64,000 bases of DNA, taken from positions 11,427,580 to 11,491,579 of the forward strand of contig NC_091104.1 in the NCBI RefSeq assembly GCF_024713975.1, read 5' to 3'. The position numbers and the translations under genes are program-made. The notes beneath the pieces are model-generated. The model was given only the letters and a program-made list of their open reading frames with translations, had not been told where the DNA came from and ran no database searches. Shown here piece by piece: positions 1 to 11,823 of this stretch (position 1 is its first letter; every line of letters starts with the position of its first letter). Origin of the DNA: Paralichthys olivaceus. Lineage: Eukaryota > Chordata > Actinopteri > Pleuronectiformes > Paralichthyidae.

Positions 1-3000
1 CATTTCATTTTTTCTTTTTTTACACTGTTCTTACAATCGTTGTGTCCTGTGCAGTACATTCTTTTACCAAGTACATTTATTCAGTGATATAACTCAGAGA
101 AATCACATTTTAGCAATGTCACTACATATGACTGATAATTAGCTCATAACCATTGACAGTTATTGTGTATTCTATATACATATTTTTTTTAATGCAGCAC
201 TGTGAGCTGAGACGTCTCTGATCTCCAAACCACAAGTGAAAATCTTCCAACTCACAGTGAAACTTTCCAGTTGACTAACGCAACATTTTGGCAGATCAGC
301 CTGGATTAAAAGAGAAGTTGACAAGAGAATGGCTTCATCACACCAGATTGTAGATTCATATTAACCCAGTTTTCTCAGCCTCGCTTTCAACTTAACAGAG
401 CAGACTACTAACTGACAAGGTCAGTTTACCCTGAATGTCTGGTTAGTTGGCTGGTTGGTATGATGGCTGTTTAGTTGGTTGGTTGGTTGGTTGGCTGGCT
501 GGCTGTTTGGTTGGGTGGTTGGTTGGTTGGTTGGTTGGTTGGTTGGTTGGCTGGCTGTTTGGTTGGGTGGTTGGTTGGTTGGTTGGTTGGTTGGGTGGTT
601 GGTTGGTTGGTTGGGTGGTTGGCTGGCTGTTTGGTTGGGTGGTTGGTTGGTCAGCATGATTATGCAAAAACTACCGGATAGATTCCATGGAGGCTGTGGA
701 AGAATGGGACGTGAACATAAAGAGAATCCATAAGATTTTGGTGCGGAGCCGGACAAAGGAGCGAATCCAACAATTTCTCATCTGGTTATTTTTAAATTGG
801 GAGATATGGCTTTTGTTGACATGTTCAGCAATTTCTTGGGAATTGTATGTGGACCCTAATGGAAAAAAGGGGGCTGATACTTATCAGTGTTGCGATTTTG
901 GCATTGATACTAATATAAATCTGCATATAGTGGATAATAATTAAGAAATGTGCAAAATTAAAACATCTGCATTCTCTGATAAATTGAAACAAAGATTAGT
1001 ATCTCAAATTAAAGACTGAGTCTTGTGAACTTTTGTAGATTTAATCCACTGTGTTGATAACGATGACACATTTTCTAAAGCAAAGACGACTACTGAGCAT
1101 GTTCGTTCTGTAAAGTGAGGATCCTTCGCTCGTGTCCTGAAAGCAAGACCAACCGCTTTGAAGCATCTTCTCCTTCTAATGACTTTGTCTTCCTCATCTG
1201 TTCTGCTGCTACTAAAGCAGTGTGAGTGTGTTTGAGTGTGTGTGATTGATAATGAAAGGGGAGATAAATGTGTGGGTCTGGTGTTTGCATGTTTATTATG
1301 TTAATAATGCTAGAAAATGAGAACAGTTCTTACACAGTGAGGGGGAAATTAATGGCTTTTTTCCTCATTAGTCTCTGTTGGTCAAGGTTATAGTCTCTAG
1401 TTTTTTTTAAATGTGCAAATGAGGCAGTCAGGTAAATTATTCTCAAAGTTGTACTTAAACATATATTCCCCTCACTTGTAAAAAAGTTTTTATTCTTCCA
1501 AAATATTGGCAACAATATAACCATCGGATATAATTGTCTATCCTTATACGTAGTCTTTGGTAGTAAGGTGCATTTGACCACTTTTGCAACAAGTGAAAGA
1601 AATACACACCAACAAATCTTTGAACTGAGCTAAGGAAACAGTTCAAATTTGTCATTTCCACTAAATGAGCTAAATAGCTAGTATTCCAAAAGTAGAAGCT
1701 ATCGAATTTCTTGCCTTTCCCATTAAATATTGCTTTTCAAATGTACTTAAACACCCTGTTGTGTTTGGTGAACACTCTCCACACATGGAGCATTGCTGTC
1801 TTTTTCTCTGGGTAACCCTCTAACCTCAGCACTTCTTTACTTTGGGATTTGATCATGACAAAGCACTTAAGCCTTTATGCAAATACAATTAAACTTCATT
1901 TTTATTAGTTAATGAAAGAATTATATATTTTTTTATTGTTTGACTTCAGGAAAAATGTGATAATCCACCACCGCCCTGCTCGGATCTTTTAAAAATGATC
2001 TTCACTGCACATTTCTAATCCTCTTCACCTCGCTCAGAACAAAAAGATCTCCACCGAGCCTCCCAAATATTTGTGATCTTAAGCTCCAGCGTCCTGGCTG
2101 AGAGGTTGATCTCCAGCATAACATGACTGAAAACATTCACCATGCATAAAGAAGACGAAGGGAAAAAAAAGATTTGTAATCTCTTGACAGTCAAGCTGAA
2201 CCTGACACTTTGACGCTTTCTTCTCCCGAGTTTTACATTTATATCAGGATTTGTCACAGCTTTCAAGTCCGTTCCCTGATTGTGATCACAGGATTTATTT
2301 CTTCACATGAATAAATGTGGAGAAAGGCAGCTGGATATGTTCACCCTTTGCGACAGGAAATCTATATAGGACACATCTGCTGGAGAAATCCTCTCACGTC
2401 TCTAATTGAGGGAGAACTTGGATTCAGAGAAGTCACGACTCTGATACTTCAGAGTGAACTCTGACCCGGTTAAGAAGTGTGGCTTTGTTTTTCTGTTTCT
2501 TTTCAGACACGAGGTTATATGACACCAGCCTGACCCAGGTCTTATCTACTTCCGCTACTACTTGAAATCTTTTTTCTTAGTTGCAGTATGTCACAGAAGA
2601 GCTGTCAGAGTAATCCATCATGTGTTCTGTTGAGGTATTTCATCCCCACTTGAGATCAGATCCCTCGTACACACATTTTATCTCTGCATTTTCATTTAAA
2701 GGAATTGTCATTTCATGTGAGCATGTCTGAAGAGCTGTTTGGGATTCAAAAGTCTGTATTCTGTTGATATCATTGATAACACAGAATAATTTGGTTTGTG
2801 TCCTCAGTTTGTGTTCTGCTGAAAACTACACTCCATGGTGTGACATTTAATTGTAATGTGTGCATCTGCCACAGGTTCAATAGCGAAGGAAACAGCCTGA
2901 CGTTGGCAGCCATGACTCTGTCTTGTTGATTTGCTGTGGCTTGTGTGGTGGACGGATTAATCGCCCGCACAGCTTTTTTTTTTCCTGGGAAACCATCAAA

Positions 3001-3864
3001 ACAATGTCAGCTCAGCGAGATAGAGATGGAACGTCTGCACGGACAATCTTCTCGCTTGAATCATCCCTCAGCGACGCGCCACAATCTCCCGCACTATGTT
3101 CAGTGAGCATCTCTCATCTTCAAAACGGGGGATGTGATTTTGAAAAAAGGCTGCTGCCGGGATGCAGGTGAGACAATAGCTCAACGAGGGCTTCTGGGCA
3201 CGTGTGAATTTAAGCGGCAACAAACAAACAACATCTCCTTCTCTTGGTTCACTGCCTAATCCATTACATTTAAAGAAAAAGTAGAGTCGAGCTGTGTTTT
3301 TCCTCCTCCAACAGGATTGTTCCAGTGCGTCTCCATTCACAGAGCACTCTTAATGGAGTGGGGAATCATTCTGACACATATATGACCTATAAGATCCAAA
3401 CCAAAAGAAGCTGGAATAAAAACTAAATTGTCTATAGAGCGATTTAGTTTCTGTCTCTTTCCTGCAGCTCTGTGCTTCGTCCGTTTCTCTCCATCTTTCA
3501 GATTGAGTTGCAGCGAGACGGCGATATACGTCTCGCAGGATGTACGGCCGCAGACTCTTTAAGGTTCGGCTTCTTTCCCCGTCTTCCTCTTCAAAGCTCT
3601 GTTGTAATCTCACAGAGCTGTCAGATGCGGGATAGTATAGATTTTCAAAGATCTTTTTTTCTCTTGCCCACACTGCTGTCGAGCAAATGCTTTCCACTTT
3701 TCCACCTTTTATTTCAGAATCTGCAACGCTGAAAGAGTCTTTCAGAAGTGATGTCTATTGTATTAATGAATGTAGCTGATGTGCACTGATGCTCGGGCTG
3801 CGTTGCATAAAACTGCATATTTTAACATTCGTCTCCGTCCCTCCACACAGAGACAACACAGTGA
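1..3864. other. gene-free flank downstream of tunar
   Basis: No exon with a coherent reading frame, family similarity and splice sites was found on either strand. The stretch holds the TTGG-type tetranucleotide array at 440-652 and ordinary AT-rich DNA. A somewhat GC-richer patch near 2.9-3.7 kb has open frames of 80-115 codons on both strands, none resembling a known family. It lies beyond the predicted polyadenylation site of tunar. Confidence 0.5.
440..652. repeat. (TTGG)n-type degenerate tetranucleotide array
   Basis: About 210 bp of TTGG units interrupted by GGCTGGCTG and GGGTGG variants. Open frames run through it on both strands only because the unit lacks stop codons; they encode low-complexity Gly/Trp/Leu/Val or Gln/Pro/Thr/Asn peptides and should not be called genes. 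Confidence 0.95.
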
Positions 3865-3884
3865 AAATCTGTTTTTAAATAGTA

Positions 3885-3890
3885 TTTATT
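3885..3890 (-). terminator. tunar: predicted poly(A) signal of tunar
   Basis: TTTATT on the plus strand reads AATAAA on the minus strand. About 20-45 nt further along the minus strand is a GT/TG-rich stretch resembling a downstream element. It is the best polyadenylation context seen below the coding region, though a nearer signal could be used. Confidence 0.45.
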
Positions 3891-4620
3891 GAACATTTTG
3901 TAACAAAACTGCAAGCTGAAAAAACCTTGAAACCCTTCCTTTAGTCAACCACAAGAGACGGATTCAATGATTGTAAATAGGATTAGCATACACGTGAATA
4001 AAACGTAAGAAGAGTTGAGATAATATAGCTTCAGGAGAGATAAGCAAAAAATAAGGATAACAGGAATTATCAACTTTTACATCAGGTATGAATACATTCA
4101 TAAGACGTGTCCGTGTGCTTACTAAGCCTTCGTTTTCTTCCGAGTACGAGCGCCTCACGCCAACAAAAGAAGAGCTGACGTCTTATCGAGCGAGCCGTGT
4201 TACATCCCAGTCTCTTTATGATGCAGTGGATCAGGATACGTGTTCTCCTGCACTTCTGCTCCCCTGGTCACATGACAGGTGGCCTCACAAAGGTACTGGT
4301 CTCACTGGTTTCCGTCCTTTCTCCACTGGTGAGGTTGAGACACGTTGATCTCAGGCACTTTCTGAAAACATGAGGTTGTTGATCGACAAACACAAATGTA
4401 ATGTTCCATAAACAAAATGTAGCCTGTTGTCTATAGACGTAGATTCTCTACATACAGCACATCCGTATTTATTTCTTTAAAGGATTAGGGCAACATTTTC
4501 TCTCAACCAGCGTTTTCCCCAAAACGTTGACAAATTTATAACCAACTATCAGAAAAAAACACAGTTACAGGGAAATCAATTTGCATCTTCAGCTCAGTTC
4601 AAACTGTCACAGGACTTCAT

Positions 4621-4984
4621 TTAAAGATGGGGTAAGTGATTTTCAACCCAAACTGTTTTTGTCAAATTCTGCTAATATCTCCTCACGTTCTGTGTGTGCA
4701 CTGAAAAATAATCATTCCTCTGCTTTCTGCTATTGAGGGATGGGAGGACAACCTGCCCTCAGATTACGTGCACCGGCCTCTTTATCTAATTTAGTCACTC
4801 CGCAGCAACAGACAGCAAAACAACATATTCTTGTTAAATATAAGTTTAAACTGTCCTTCAGCTTTTTATGAGATCAGCGGTTCACCTTGAGGTGGAGCTT
4901 CTGAAGGAACACTGATGGGAGGGGTGTATTTGTTTTGTTCTTGAATTATAATACAAACCCCAATATCACTTACCCCACCTTTAA
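4621..4984. repeat. MITE-like element with 20-bp inverted ends flanked by TTAA
   Basis: The left end (4621-4640) and the reverse complement of the right end (4965-4984) agree at 19 of 20 positions. Both ends include TTAA, the target typical of piggyBac-type insertions. The roughly 360-bp interior has no coding capacity. It lies in the predicted 3' UTR of tunar. Assignment to a superfamily is an inference from the TTAA ends. Confidence 0.75.
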
Positions 4985-6620
4985 TTTATAATAACTCAAT
5001 TATTTGCAAAACTCTTTTTCTTTAGTTACAAAAAAAGAGTGTTGCCATATTTCCAGTCCTGGGTGATACAAATTTCAGGTTTTAAGCTTCGACATTCAAA
5101 TCAGTGGAGTGTGAGACATCGAGGACAAATGACACAGTGTCAATCCACTCAATCAAAGCTATGATAACACAAGGTCATAATACTAAAAGTTAAAATTGTA
5201 TGTGAATATGTAAATTTCCCAACATTCACAGTGTTGTCCAGTGTGTGGTAAACCCACGTCCGTCTTACACCACAGAAAAGATCAACACAGGACTTGGCCC
5301 AGGTCTGGAAATAACTCAGCTTTAATTCGCTCAATGGTTTTGCTCAGTGTTGTTTTAAGACAAAAGCAGGGTGGGTTATAAAATGACCCATTTTTGACCT
5401 CTCATCAATAAAAACAATACGACATTGGTATTGAATTACATGTATATACAACAAGTGAAATCCTTCACAAAGTAGTAATAACCTGATACGTTTATACATT
5501 GTGGAAATAGCCATTTCCTCATGTTTTAAGGCAAACAGTTATTGTGCACGAGTCTAAGAATCAGTGATGCACAAACTGAGGATCAATGGCTGAGCAACGC
5601 AAACTATCTGAAGCTCTCACGTTAAATAAACTCTATGTACATCTACGGGTGGACGGTTCCGTGTGTTTAAATCAGTGTTGATAAACTCATGCAGCCTGAA
5701 GTATATGATAGAACTCAACAGCTAGTATTACTTTTTTTTAATCTCAGCCTCCTGAGCCGAGGCTCGAACTATATGTTAAACTCATTTTCTAACACATGGA
5801 TGCATCTAATTTCAGATGAAAAATGAAGAAGAAATGATAATCAAGCAATTATGTATTTTATCTATTCCTCCTCTATTTAATGTCAAGCACAAAGTCAAGT
5901 GCGTCCATTAACAGGCGTATTTCAGCACTTAACCCTGACACAATGCCCCCGCTTGTTAAGTAAATTAGACAACCCAGTGTTGTGTGAATGTGAGCAGATT
6001 TTCAGGTCCAACGTTGTTTTTCCCCCCAAAATTTAAAAACAAATAAAAAATCAAGCTGAATATCAATGATATGATAATGTGTTTATTTAAATTGTATATA
6101 ACTGAATGTATGCTGTGTTCTACCAAGAGGATGTTTGAGGAGAGATAATAGACAACAAATAATATACCTGTGTTTTTACTTTCTCTGTACATCTTCACCT
6201 TTAATCCCAATCAGCAATGGATTGAGTTGGTAAGAACGTCTGAAAAATATTTTCTAAAAGCGTCCACTCTCTCTCTTTCTCTGCCATCTTTCACATCCCT
6301 GTCAAGGCAGAAGCTGCATCTTGTTTTTTAATGTCTCTCAGTGGCTTCATGCATATATGTACAAGTCAAACGTGTCCAGATATTCTGGATAATCCAATCT
6401 GTAAAAGGAAGAGGAACAGACCAGCTTCCCAAAGTCTGAGTTGCTGAAAGTGATGCAGGATTGACTCCATATGGTGATCACACATCAGATCCAGTCCACC
6501 ACATGGGAATAAGGGCATCGTCCTTCCTCCTCCCATCCTCATCCCCATACAAGTCGACATACTGCAGCTGCAACAGCTAAGACCAGCTCTGGTCAATGAA
6601 GCGCAACAAGCGTTCGAGAC

Positions 6621-6767
6621 CTACAAGGTTGTGTAGATGTAGACAAAGATGATGACTACCAGGTTGAGGATGGTCCCAATGATGCCCAACATGGCCAAGA
6701 TGGACTCCTCCTTGCCTTCCTTGTCTTGGATTCCCTTTTCCTCATCACTGTAGACAGTATTTACCAT
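6621..6767 (-). CDS. tunar: TUNAR microprotein (BNLN/pTUNAR), 48 aa single-pass membrane protein
   Basis: The frame encodes 48 residues, the length I know for the mammalian TUNAR protein. It starts MVNT, has an acidic/lysine-rich polar segment (residues about 8-21, with EEKG and KEESILAM), then one hydrophobic helix from about residue 24 to 45 (LGIIGTILNL followed by VVIIFVYIY), and ends YTTL. The second half is nearly identical to the mammalian protein as I recall it. The family protein sits in the endoplasmic reticulum membrane and has been reported to bind the SERCA calcium pump and influence neural differentiation and beta-cell calcium. The ATG has a strong context (A at -3, G at +4). The frame lies in one exon whose acceptor is 39 nt upstream of the ATG, and those 39 nt are also open in frame (see 11788-11823). 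At 48 codons it falls below the usual minimum length for gene finders. Confidence 0.95.
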   Translation of the reverse strand: MVNTVYSDEEKGIQDKEGKEESILAMLGIIGTILNLVVIIFVYIYTTL

Positions 6768-7258
6768 TTTCCCCGGAAAAGTCTGCAGTTTTCGTCTCAG
6801 ACGAATCTGAAGCGAGCAGATAGGAGAGAAAAAGAAAATCCATGAGTTAGTTACTTCAACTGGTTAATATGTTTGTTGCACAGTGTGTGGTGGTGAGCGA
6901 TAACGTCAATGTTATCTGTTGGTGAGATGATTGGCGAAGCAGTAAAATGATTAAGAATTATTTTCTTTTTTTTTAATCTTCCTGATGTGTGTTTCAAGGA
7001 AATAATGAAAAAGTTAATTGAATTACATTCGCTGGAGAGAAAGCTGCATATTAATGTCTGATTATCAAGACTGAGACCAAATCTGTTTTCAGAAGAAAAT
7101 TAAATACCTTGGAAATTGTTGTGGTCTAATCAACAGATTTAAGAGTCAGAGCTGGGATGGAGAAAAAAAACTGTGGGGGTTGGTGCATGTAGTTTGACTG
7201 TGTTCTGTGTGTGAAGAAAGAAAATGTGATTGACTGGACAGAGGATCTACGAGAGTCC

Positions 7259-7259
<1 letters not shown>

Positions 7260-7291
<32 letters not shown>
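7260..7291. repeat. (CA)n microsatellite
   Basis: About 16 uninterrupted CA units. Confidence 0.97.
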
Positions 7292-7924
7292 CTAGATTTC
7301 ACCGTACTGCTGCTTTCTGTGAAAGATTTTCCATCAAAAATAATACAACAATTTGTGTGAAATGCAAAACCTAATTGGTCAGTTCCAGGAGTTTTGGATA
7401 ATTATACAGATGCAACACTTAATACATATAATCTATGCACGTGAAGTCAGTTCAGGTTATCTATACAGCTTAGTTTATCTATATTGTGAGAACTTGCGAT
7501 AGCTGCAGTTATTAGTTCTAGCTGATCTTGTCTCGTGCCCCCTGGGCGAGAACATAGAGGCGAGAGCTGGTGCAGTGTTTGTGCACAAACATAAACAGGG
7601 CTCCTGAGGATTCTAGGTTCTGAGTCAAATCTGGATGTCGGGGCTTACGGACACTTGACACCACAGGAGCAGTATGGAGGCATTTTAAACATTTTTCTGG
7701 TGTTGTTTTTACATTCAAAGAAGTGGTCGCTATCTACTTCAATTGTATCAGATTTGCTGCAGCACTGTTTACCCCTGATTAGATTTGACTGGATTCTGAA
7801 ACTGTAAAGTAAATTTTTTACTCCTATTGTTTGCAACAAATTGAAGGCTAAACCATGAATGGCTTTTGGGTCACTAAATAATTTAGACAGGTATTATGAT
7901 ACTCTCAGTTTTCATTGCTCTTTG

Positions 7925-8200
7925 TCTGTCAGGACTACTCAAAAACTACTGCACTGATTTTATTGAAACTTGGTGGAAGTGTGGGGTAAGGATCTGGATT
8001 AAAGTTCCAGTGACTTTAATTTTTTCTGACATTTTTGTGAATTGCTCACAATATTTATGAAAAAGTTAAGTTATCTGTAAAGTGCTCATTTCCATGAACA
8101 GGTGAAATTTGGTGCAGATCTGTATGAATCTGATCTCAAACATGCAATATGGTGATAAAGTGGCCTCGGTGGATGTACGTGCCCTTTAAGTTTCTTCTAT
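7925..8200. repeat. dispersed repeat family B, copy 1
   Basis: The segment carries phrases shared with other copies in the window: a 'tgaaacttggtggaa' start, 'gtgaatt.ctcac', 'ctcatttccatgaacaggtgaaat', and a 'ggtgcagatctg' motif. Related copies lie near 36.4, 41.9-42.2 and 59.1 kb. It resembles a widespread teleost interspersed repeat, possibly the 3' part of a LINE; the class is not proven. Confidence 0.55.
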
Positions 8201-9369
8201 AACTACCCAGATGAATTAAGACATGGCTCTCTCCACACAGACACTTATTATTTTTCAGGTACTATGATCATGTTATTACTATTTTGCTGCAATACACGGA
8301 ACCTTTACTTTCACTGATTCCTTTTGTGATATGCTGGACATCTGAGGAATGACCACGGCAGCTCTCTGAGACACCAAGTGAAGAAAAACATTCATTCATG
8401 CACTCGACTCTAATCAGCTGTTTTACTTCTTGTACGTGTGTGTTGATTTGTGGAGCCCGTGGTAGGGTATTAGAAACTAGCTGTATGTTTTCAGCCCATA
8501 GGCGCAGCAGTTTGTGCAAGTTGGCATCAAAACACCCCCCAGGAGGAAAAACATCCTTTTGCGGGTCACTGGGTTTTATACGCCGGCTAGCAACAGAAAA
8601 GCATGTAAGCTAATGCAGAGTAAAAATAAACCTGCGATCAGGGAACTGTTTCTTTTTGTAAAAAGCTTAGAAGCAAGATACACTCAACATTTACCTCCAG
8701 TGAGAGTTTAAAAAAAGAAGTTACCTGAAGTACAAGTACACAATGTCCCTCTTTGGCTGATACACTTTGAGTGGAGAGGACATAAAATAATAAAAACAAT
8801 CCTGAAATACGTTTCAATATGTTTGTGAAGTGAAAACACTTTGTTAGAAGGAGATGGAGCAAGAATATAAAACAACACGTCATGATGTTCTCCACTTTTC
8901 TACCAACTCTGCTAGTTTGCTTTCTCTTCACTCTGCTGAATTCACCTCAAGTTGTATCATCCTATAAAAATATATAGATATTGTCCATTCCTGTGTTAAA
9001 TTACTGTAGAAAACATGCCTTCTTAAACATTTTTCCAGATAAAGATAAATGTAACTTCACAGAGTTGTTTAATGCAGTTAACCTTAATACCCACACTATT
9101 ATTTACAGGTGTAGTTTGATTTAATTCAAATTTATTAAACCTTTTGGTCACCATTTCAACACTTTGCTTTTTTTTTTTGACGACTGACTGTGTTCTCAGA
9201 GGGAAACAGTGTTTGCAGAAATCCCAATTTGCCAGGAATGAGATTAATTACATATAATAAATAGAATGGGAACAAATTTCATGCATTTTTAGATTAGATT
9301 AGATTCATTTTCAATCAAGATTAATTAAATATTCTGTGGGAAAACAGTGAAAATGTTGAAAATCTCCCA

Positions 9370-9540
9370 ATGTTACAGTCTTGGACCTTGGATCCATCCC
9401 TGATCCATATCTGCAACAAATCTTAATGGGATCTTCCTCAACCCATCCCTCATCGATCCACCAAGGTTTCTGAAAATCTGTTTGGTAGTTTTTGTGTGAT
9501 CTTGTTCACAAACAAACAAACGGGAGAGGCGTGAAAATAT
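9370..9540. repeat. dispersed repeat family B/related fragment
   Basis: It contains 'gatccatatctgcaacaaat', a 'gaaaatctgtttggtagtttttgtgtgatcttgtt' type segment and a trailing ACAAACAAAC stretch. The same order of phrases occurs near 42.3-42.45 kb ('gaaatccattcagtagttt..gtgtaatcctgttg..aaac'). This is probably the tail of a non-LTR element. Confidence 0.5.
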
Positions 9541-10946
9541 TACCTTCACAAACACAATGAGAATTCAGTCATATTAACACGTTGTACTTGAGGCCAGAGC
9601 TGCTGCAAAATTAATAAGTCAAAATGGAAATCACTGACATAAGGGCCATCATGGTTTTTGTGTTTATGGATTAACCTATGGGTTGATATAAAAGGCCTTT
9701 CATACTGTGAAAGTCAAAGGCCTCTTTGCTCGGGCCTGTTTATGAGGCCAGGAGCATGAAAATGACTGTCCTCTCTAAAGGCTAACATCCCACACAGTCA
9801 CTCTGAATTACAGCGATGTCCAATCATCGACATGCATTGTGCTCTCGACGTACATAAAAACCCCATCAGGCTGCTGTTCCTCCTCTGATCTGTGACAATG
9901 GGCTTTGATGGCCTCTCCTGGGGTTCACCATAAACGGGGCTTTCCTCAACCTGAATGGAGATGTTTGTGTGGCGCGCTGGATGTGCCCTCATGCATGAAG
10001 ACACTGCTCGCAGCTGATACACACGGCTCCGCGGCAAAAGAAAAGAAAAGAAAAAACGAGGGGGGAAATCGTGTCTAAGGGGTTGTGGGTGCGGGGGAGA
10101 TGGGGGTGGTGGTGGAGTCCAGTCTCTGCCAAAACCTGAGGACGTGGCGAAACGCTGGAGCGTAGCCGTACGTCACAGAAAATAAAAAAACCTTCTGGAC
10201 GTCCTCCAACGTCACCTTCTTCAGGTTCCAACAGAGAACATTCTCCTTCTAGTGACTTTCCATAAACATTAACTACCCATCCTAACGTCCTCAGTGTGTG
10301 ATGGCAGGACGGAATCAGAGCTGTTCTACTCCAGAGGAAAGTTGTGGATTATGACACAATGCATTGAATGAGGAGATTATCAATCCAGCCAAGATACAGT
10401 ACAGCCTTCTCCACTCCTCCTCTTATTGATTAGCCATTTGACTTATTCTAAGGTAAAGAGGATTTAGTTATCTCAGCATCGATTCCTCTTGTCACTCAAG
10501 AGCTCATTCTCACACTCTTAACTCTTTTCCCTCTGTGAGGAATCTGAACAAGCCCGTCGCTGTCAGGATTCAAATGACACACCTGGCGTCTCTGGATCAA
10601 CATTTCCTCCCTCTGTTCTGAAAGTGAACAGCGTCTCCTCAGGGGGCGAGCTCACACCTGGTTCTTCACTCGTACAGCGACAGCCGGGAGCGTTTTCATG
10701 AGCAGACAGAGAACGAGACAGTAGAGTGGGGGGGGCGACGCCATATACCTGGGACAACAAATCTTTGCTGCACCTAACGGAAGCTAACATCCTCAGATCA
10801 GACCAGTGGAGAGTAAAAGCTTGTGTCACTTGAATAATCCCGAGCATGTCAAATGACTCCAGATGCTAACAGCGTCTGACAGGCAGTGTCGCTTTTGGCA
10901 TTGTTTTTAAAAATGGAATTAAAGCAAACGGCTCACCGTCCTCTAC

Positions 10947-11030
10947 CACGATGCACACACACAAATACACACAGGGACAGGTTGACGCCCATCACTCACA
11001 ACACACGCACACACAAACACACACACACAT
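10947..11030. repeat. CA-rich degenerate microsatellite
   Basis: Short CA runs interrupted by single-base changes over about 80 bp. Confidence 0.7.
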
Positions 11031-11787
11031 AAAGAACCCTGACTAATAATGCATACAAGTGTATCAGAGAGGAAGTAAGGAGGAAGAGAAGAAGAGACGT
11101 GTGTTGGTGAAATCAGATGAAATTAGTAATGAGCATGACCTATTTTCCAAAAACCTGTGCTCGTTGTTCTGTGATGGAGAGGAATGCGACAGATGTATTT
11201 TGGATGGAATGTGAACTGTGTTTACTGGAAAACATTTTTATCATTGAACAGGATAAAAAAAGAATCACACTAAACAGTTGAGATGAAGGTATCATGCAGG
11301 TTTCATGTTTTGGGTTATTTTCAGATGAATATGATGTAGAACAGAAATTCAAAACATGAATTCAAACTTCTGTTATAACTTCTGTGCAGGATCTCATCAG
11401 GCACCAAATTAAATGTTTCATATACAAAAACCTGGAGAGATGCTGCTATGATCCTTTGAAACTTGTTAAAGACATGCATCAGCAGCAAGTCCCACGGGAG
11501 TGTGTGGACATGCTTCCTGGACAAATAGCCAGCAGCTGCAGCAGCGGCAAATATTATCCGTCAGAGTGAAGCAGTAAAAGTGTCTCCGCTGCCTCAATCA
11601 ATGATTCATACAAAGACAACTGAGCCTGGAAATGTCCCACATTTATAAAGAATATATAACGATGCATGATCCATTCACAGCTTGCACCCTGTCATGAGAC
11701 ATTTCAGAAATGGTAGAAGTGTTTGTTGACAACTGTGCACATGGTGATGAGTTCTGTGACAAGACTCTGGGAGGGAGCACGACCTAC

Positions 11788-11823
11788 CTTGCAAAGCATC
11801 AGGAAAAGCATAGCATCGGACAT
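11788..11823 (-). CDS. tunar: putative upstream coding exon of tunar (N-terminal extension)
   Basis: On the minus strand an ATG at 11823-11821 (A at -3) opens 12 codons ending in TTTGCAAG, directly followed by a near-perfect donor GTAGGT. Joining this donor to the tunar acceptor at 6808-6807 keeps phase 0. It then runs 13 more codons without a stop into the classical TUNAR start. The product would be 73 residues: a 25-residue extension (beginning MSDAMLFLML and containing IRLRRK) plus the 48-residue microprotein. The open frame and splice sites are seen directly; that they are joined in a transcript and that this ATG is used are inferences. The alternative is that this exon is an untranslated leader and ribosomes start at the internal ATG, which has the better context. 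Confidence 0.4.

Larger units (their letters stand above)
3866..6806 (-). ncRNA. tunar: tunar (megamind) terminal exon with long 3' UTR
   Basis: This is the predicted last exon of the tunar transcript. Its 5' border is an acceptor with a pyrimidine-rich tract ending TTCAG (AG at 6808-6807). It holds the 48-codon reading frame at 6621-6767 and then about 2.75 kb with no further credible coding sequence. The 3' end is placed about 20 nt past an AATAAA hexamer on the minus strand (3885-3890), followed by GT-rich sequence typical of a downstream cleavage element. Mammalian TUNA and zebrafish megamind were described as neural long non-coding RNAs, and the conserved core of that RNA coincides with the microprotein frame. 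A MITE-like element (4621-4984) sits inside the presumed 3' UTR. The 5' border is well supported; the 3' border is inferred. Confidence 0.6.
6807..11787 (-). other. tunar: predicted tunar intron
   Basis: If the first exon near 11.8 kb is right, this 5-kb stretch is a tunar intron with a GTAGGT donor (11787-11782) and a TTCAG acceptor (6812-6808, minus strand). It holds a perfect CA microsatellite, two copies of a dispersed repeat and a CA-rich patch. No other coding exon was recognised. Confidence 0.5.

Noticed and set aside
421..756. Several overlapping open frames of 68-111 codons rich in Pro/Thr/Asn/Gln or Gly/Trp.
   Set aside because: They are readings of the TTGG tetranucleotide array, open in all frames because the unit has no stop.
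6366..6596. A 76-codon minus-strand frame just downstream of the TUNAR stop.
   Set aside because: It lies in the 3' UTR, is Met/Gly/Cys-rich with no family resemblance, and has no sign of its own exon structure.
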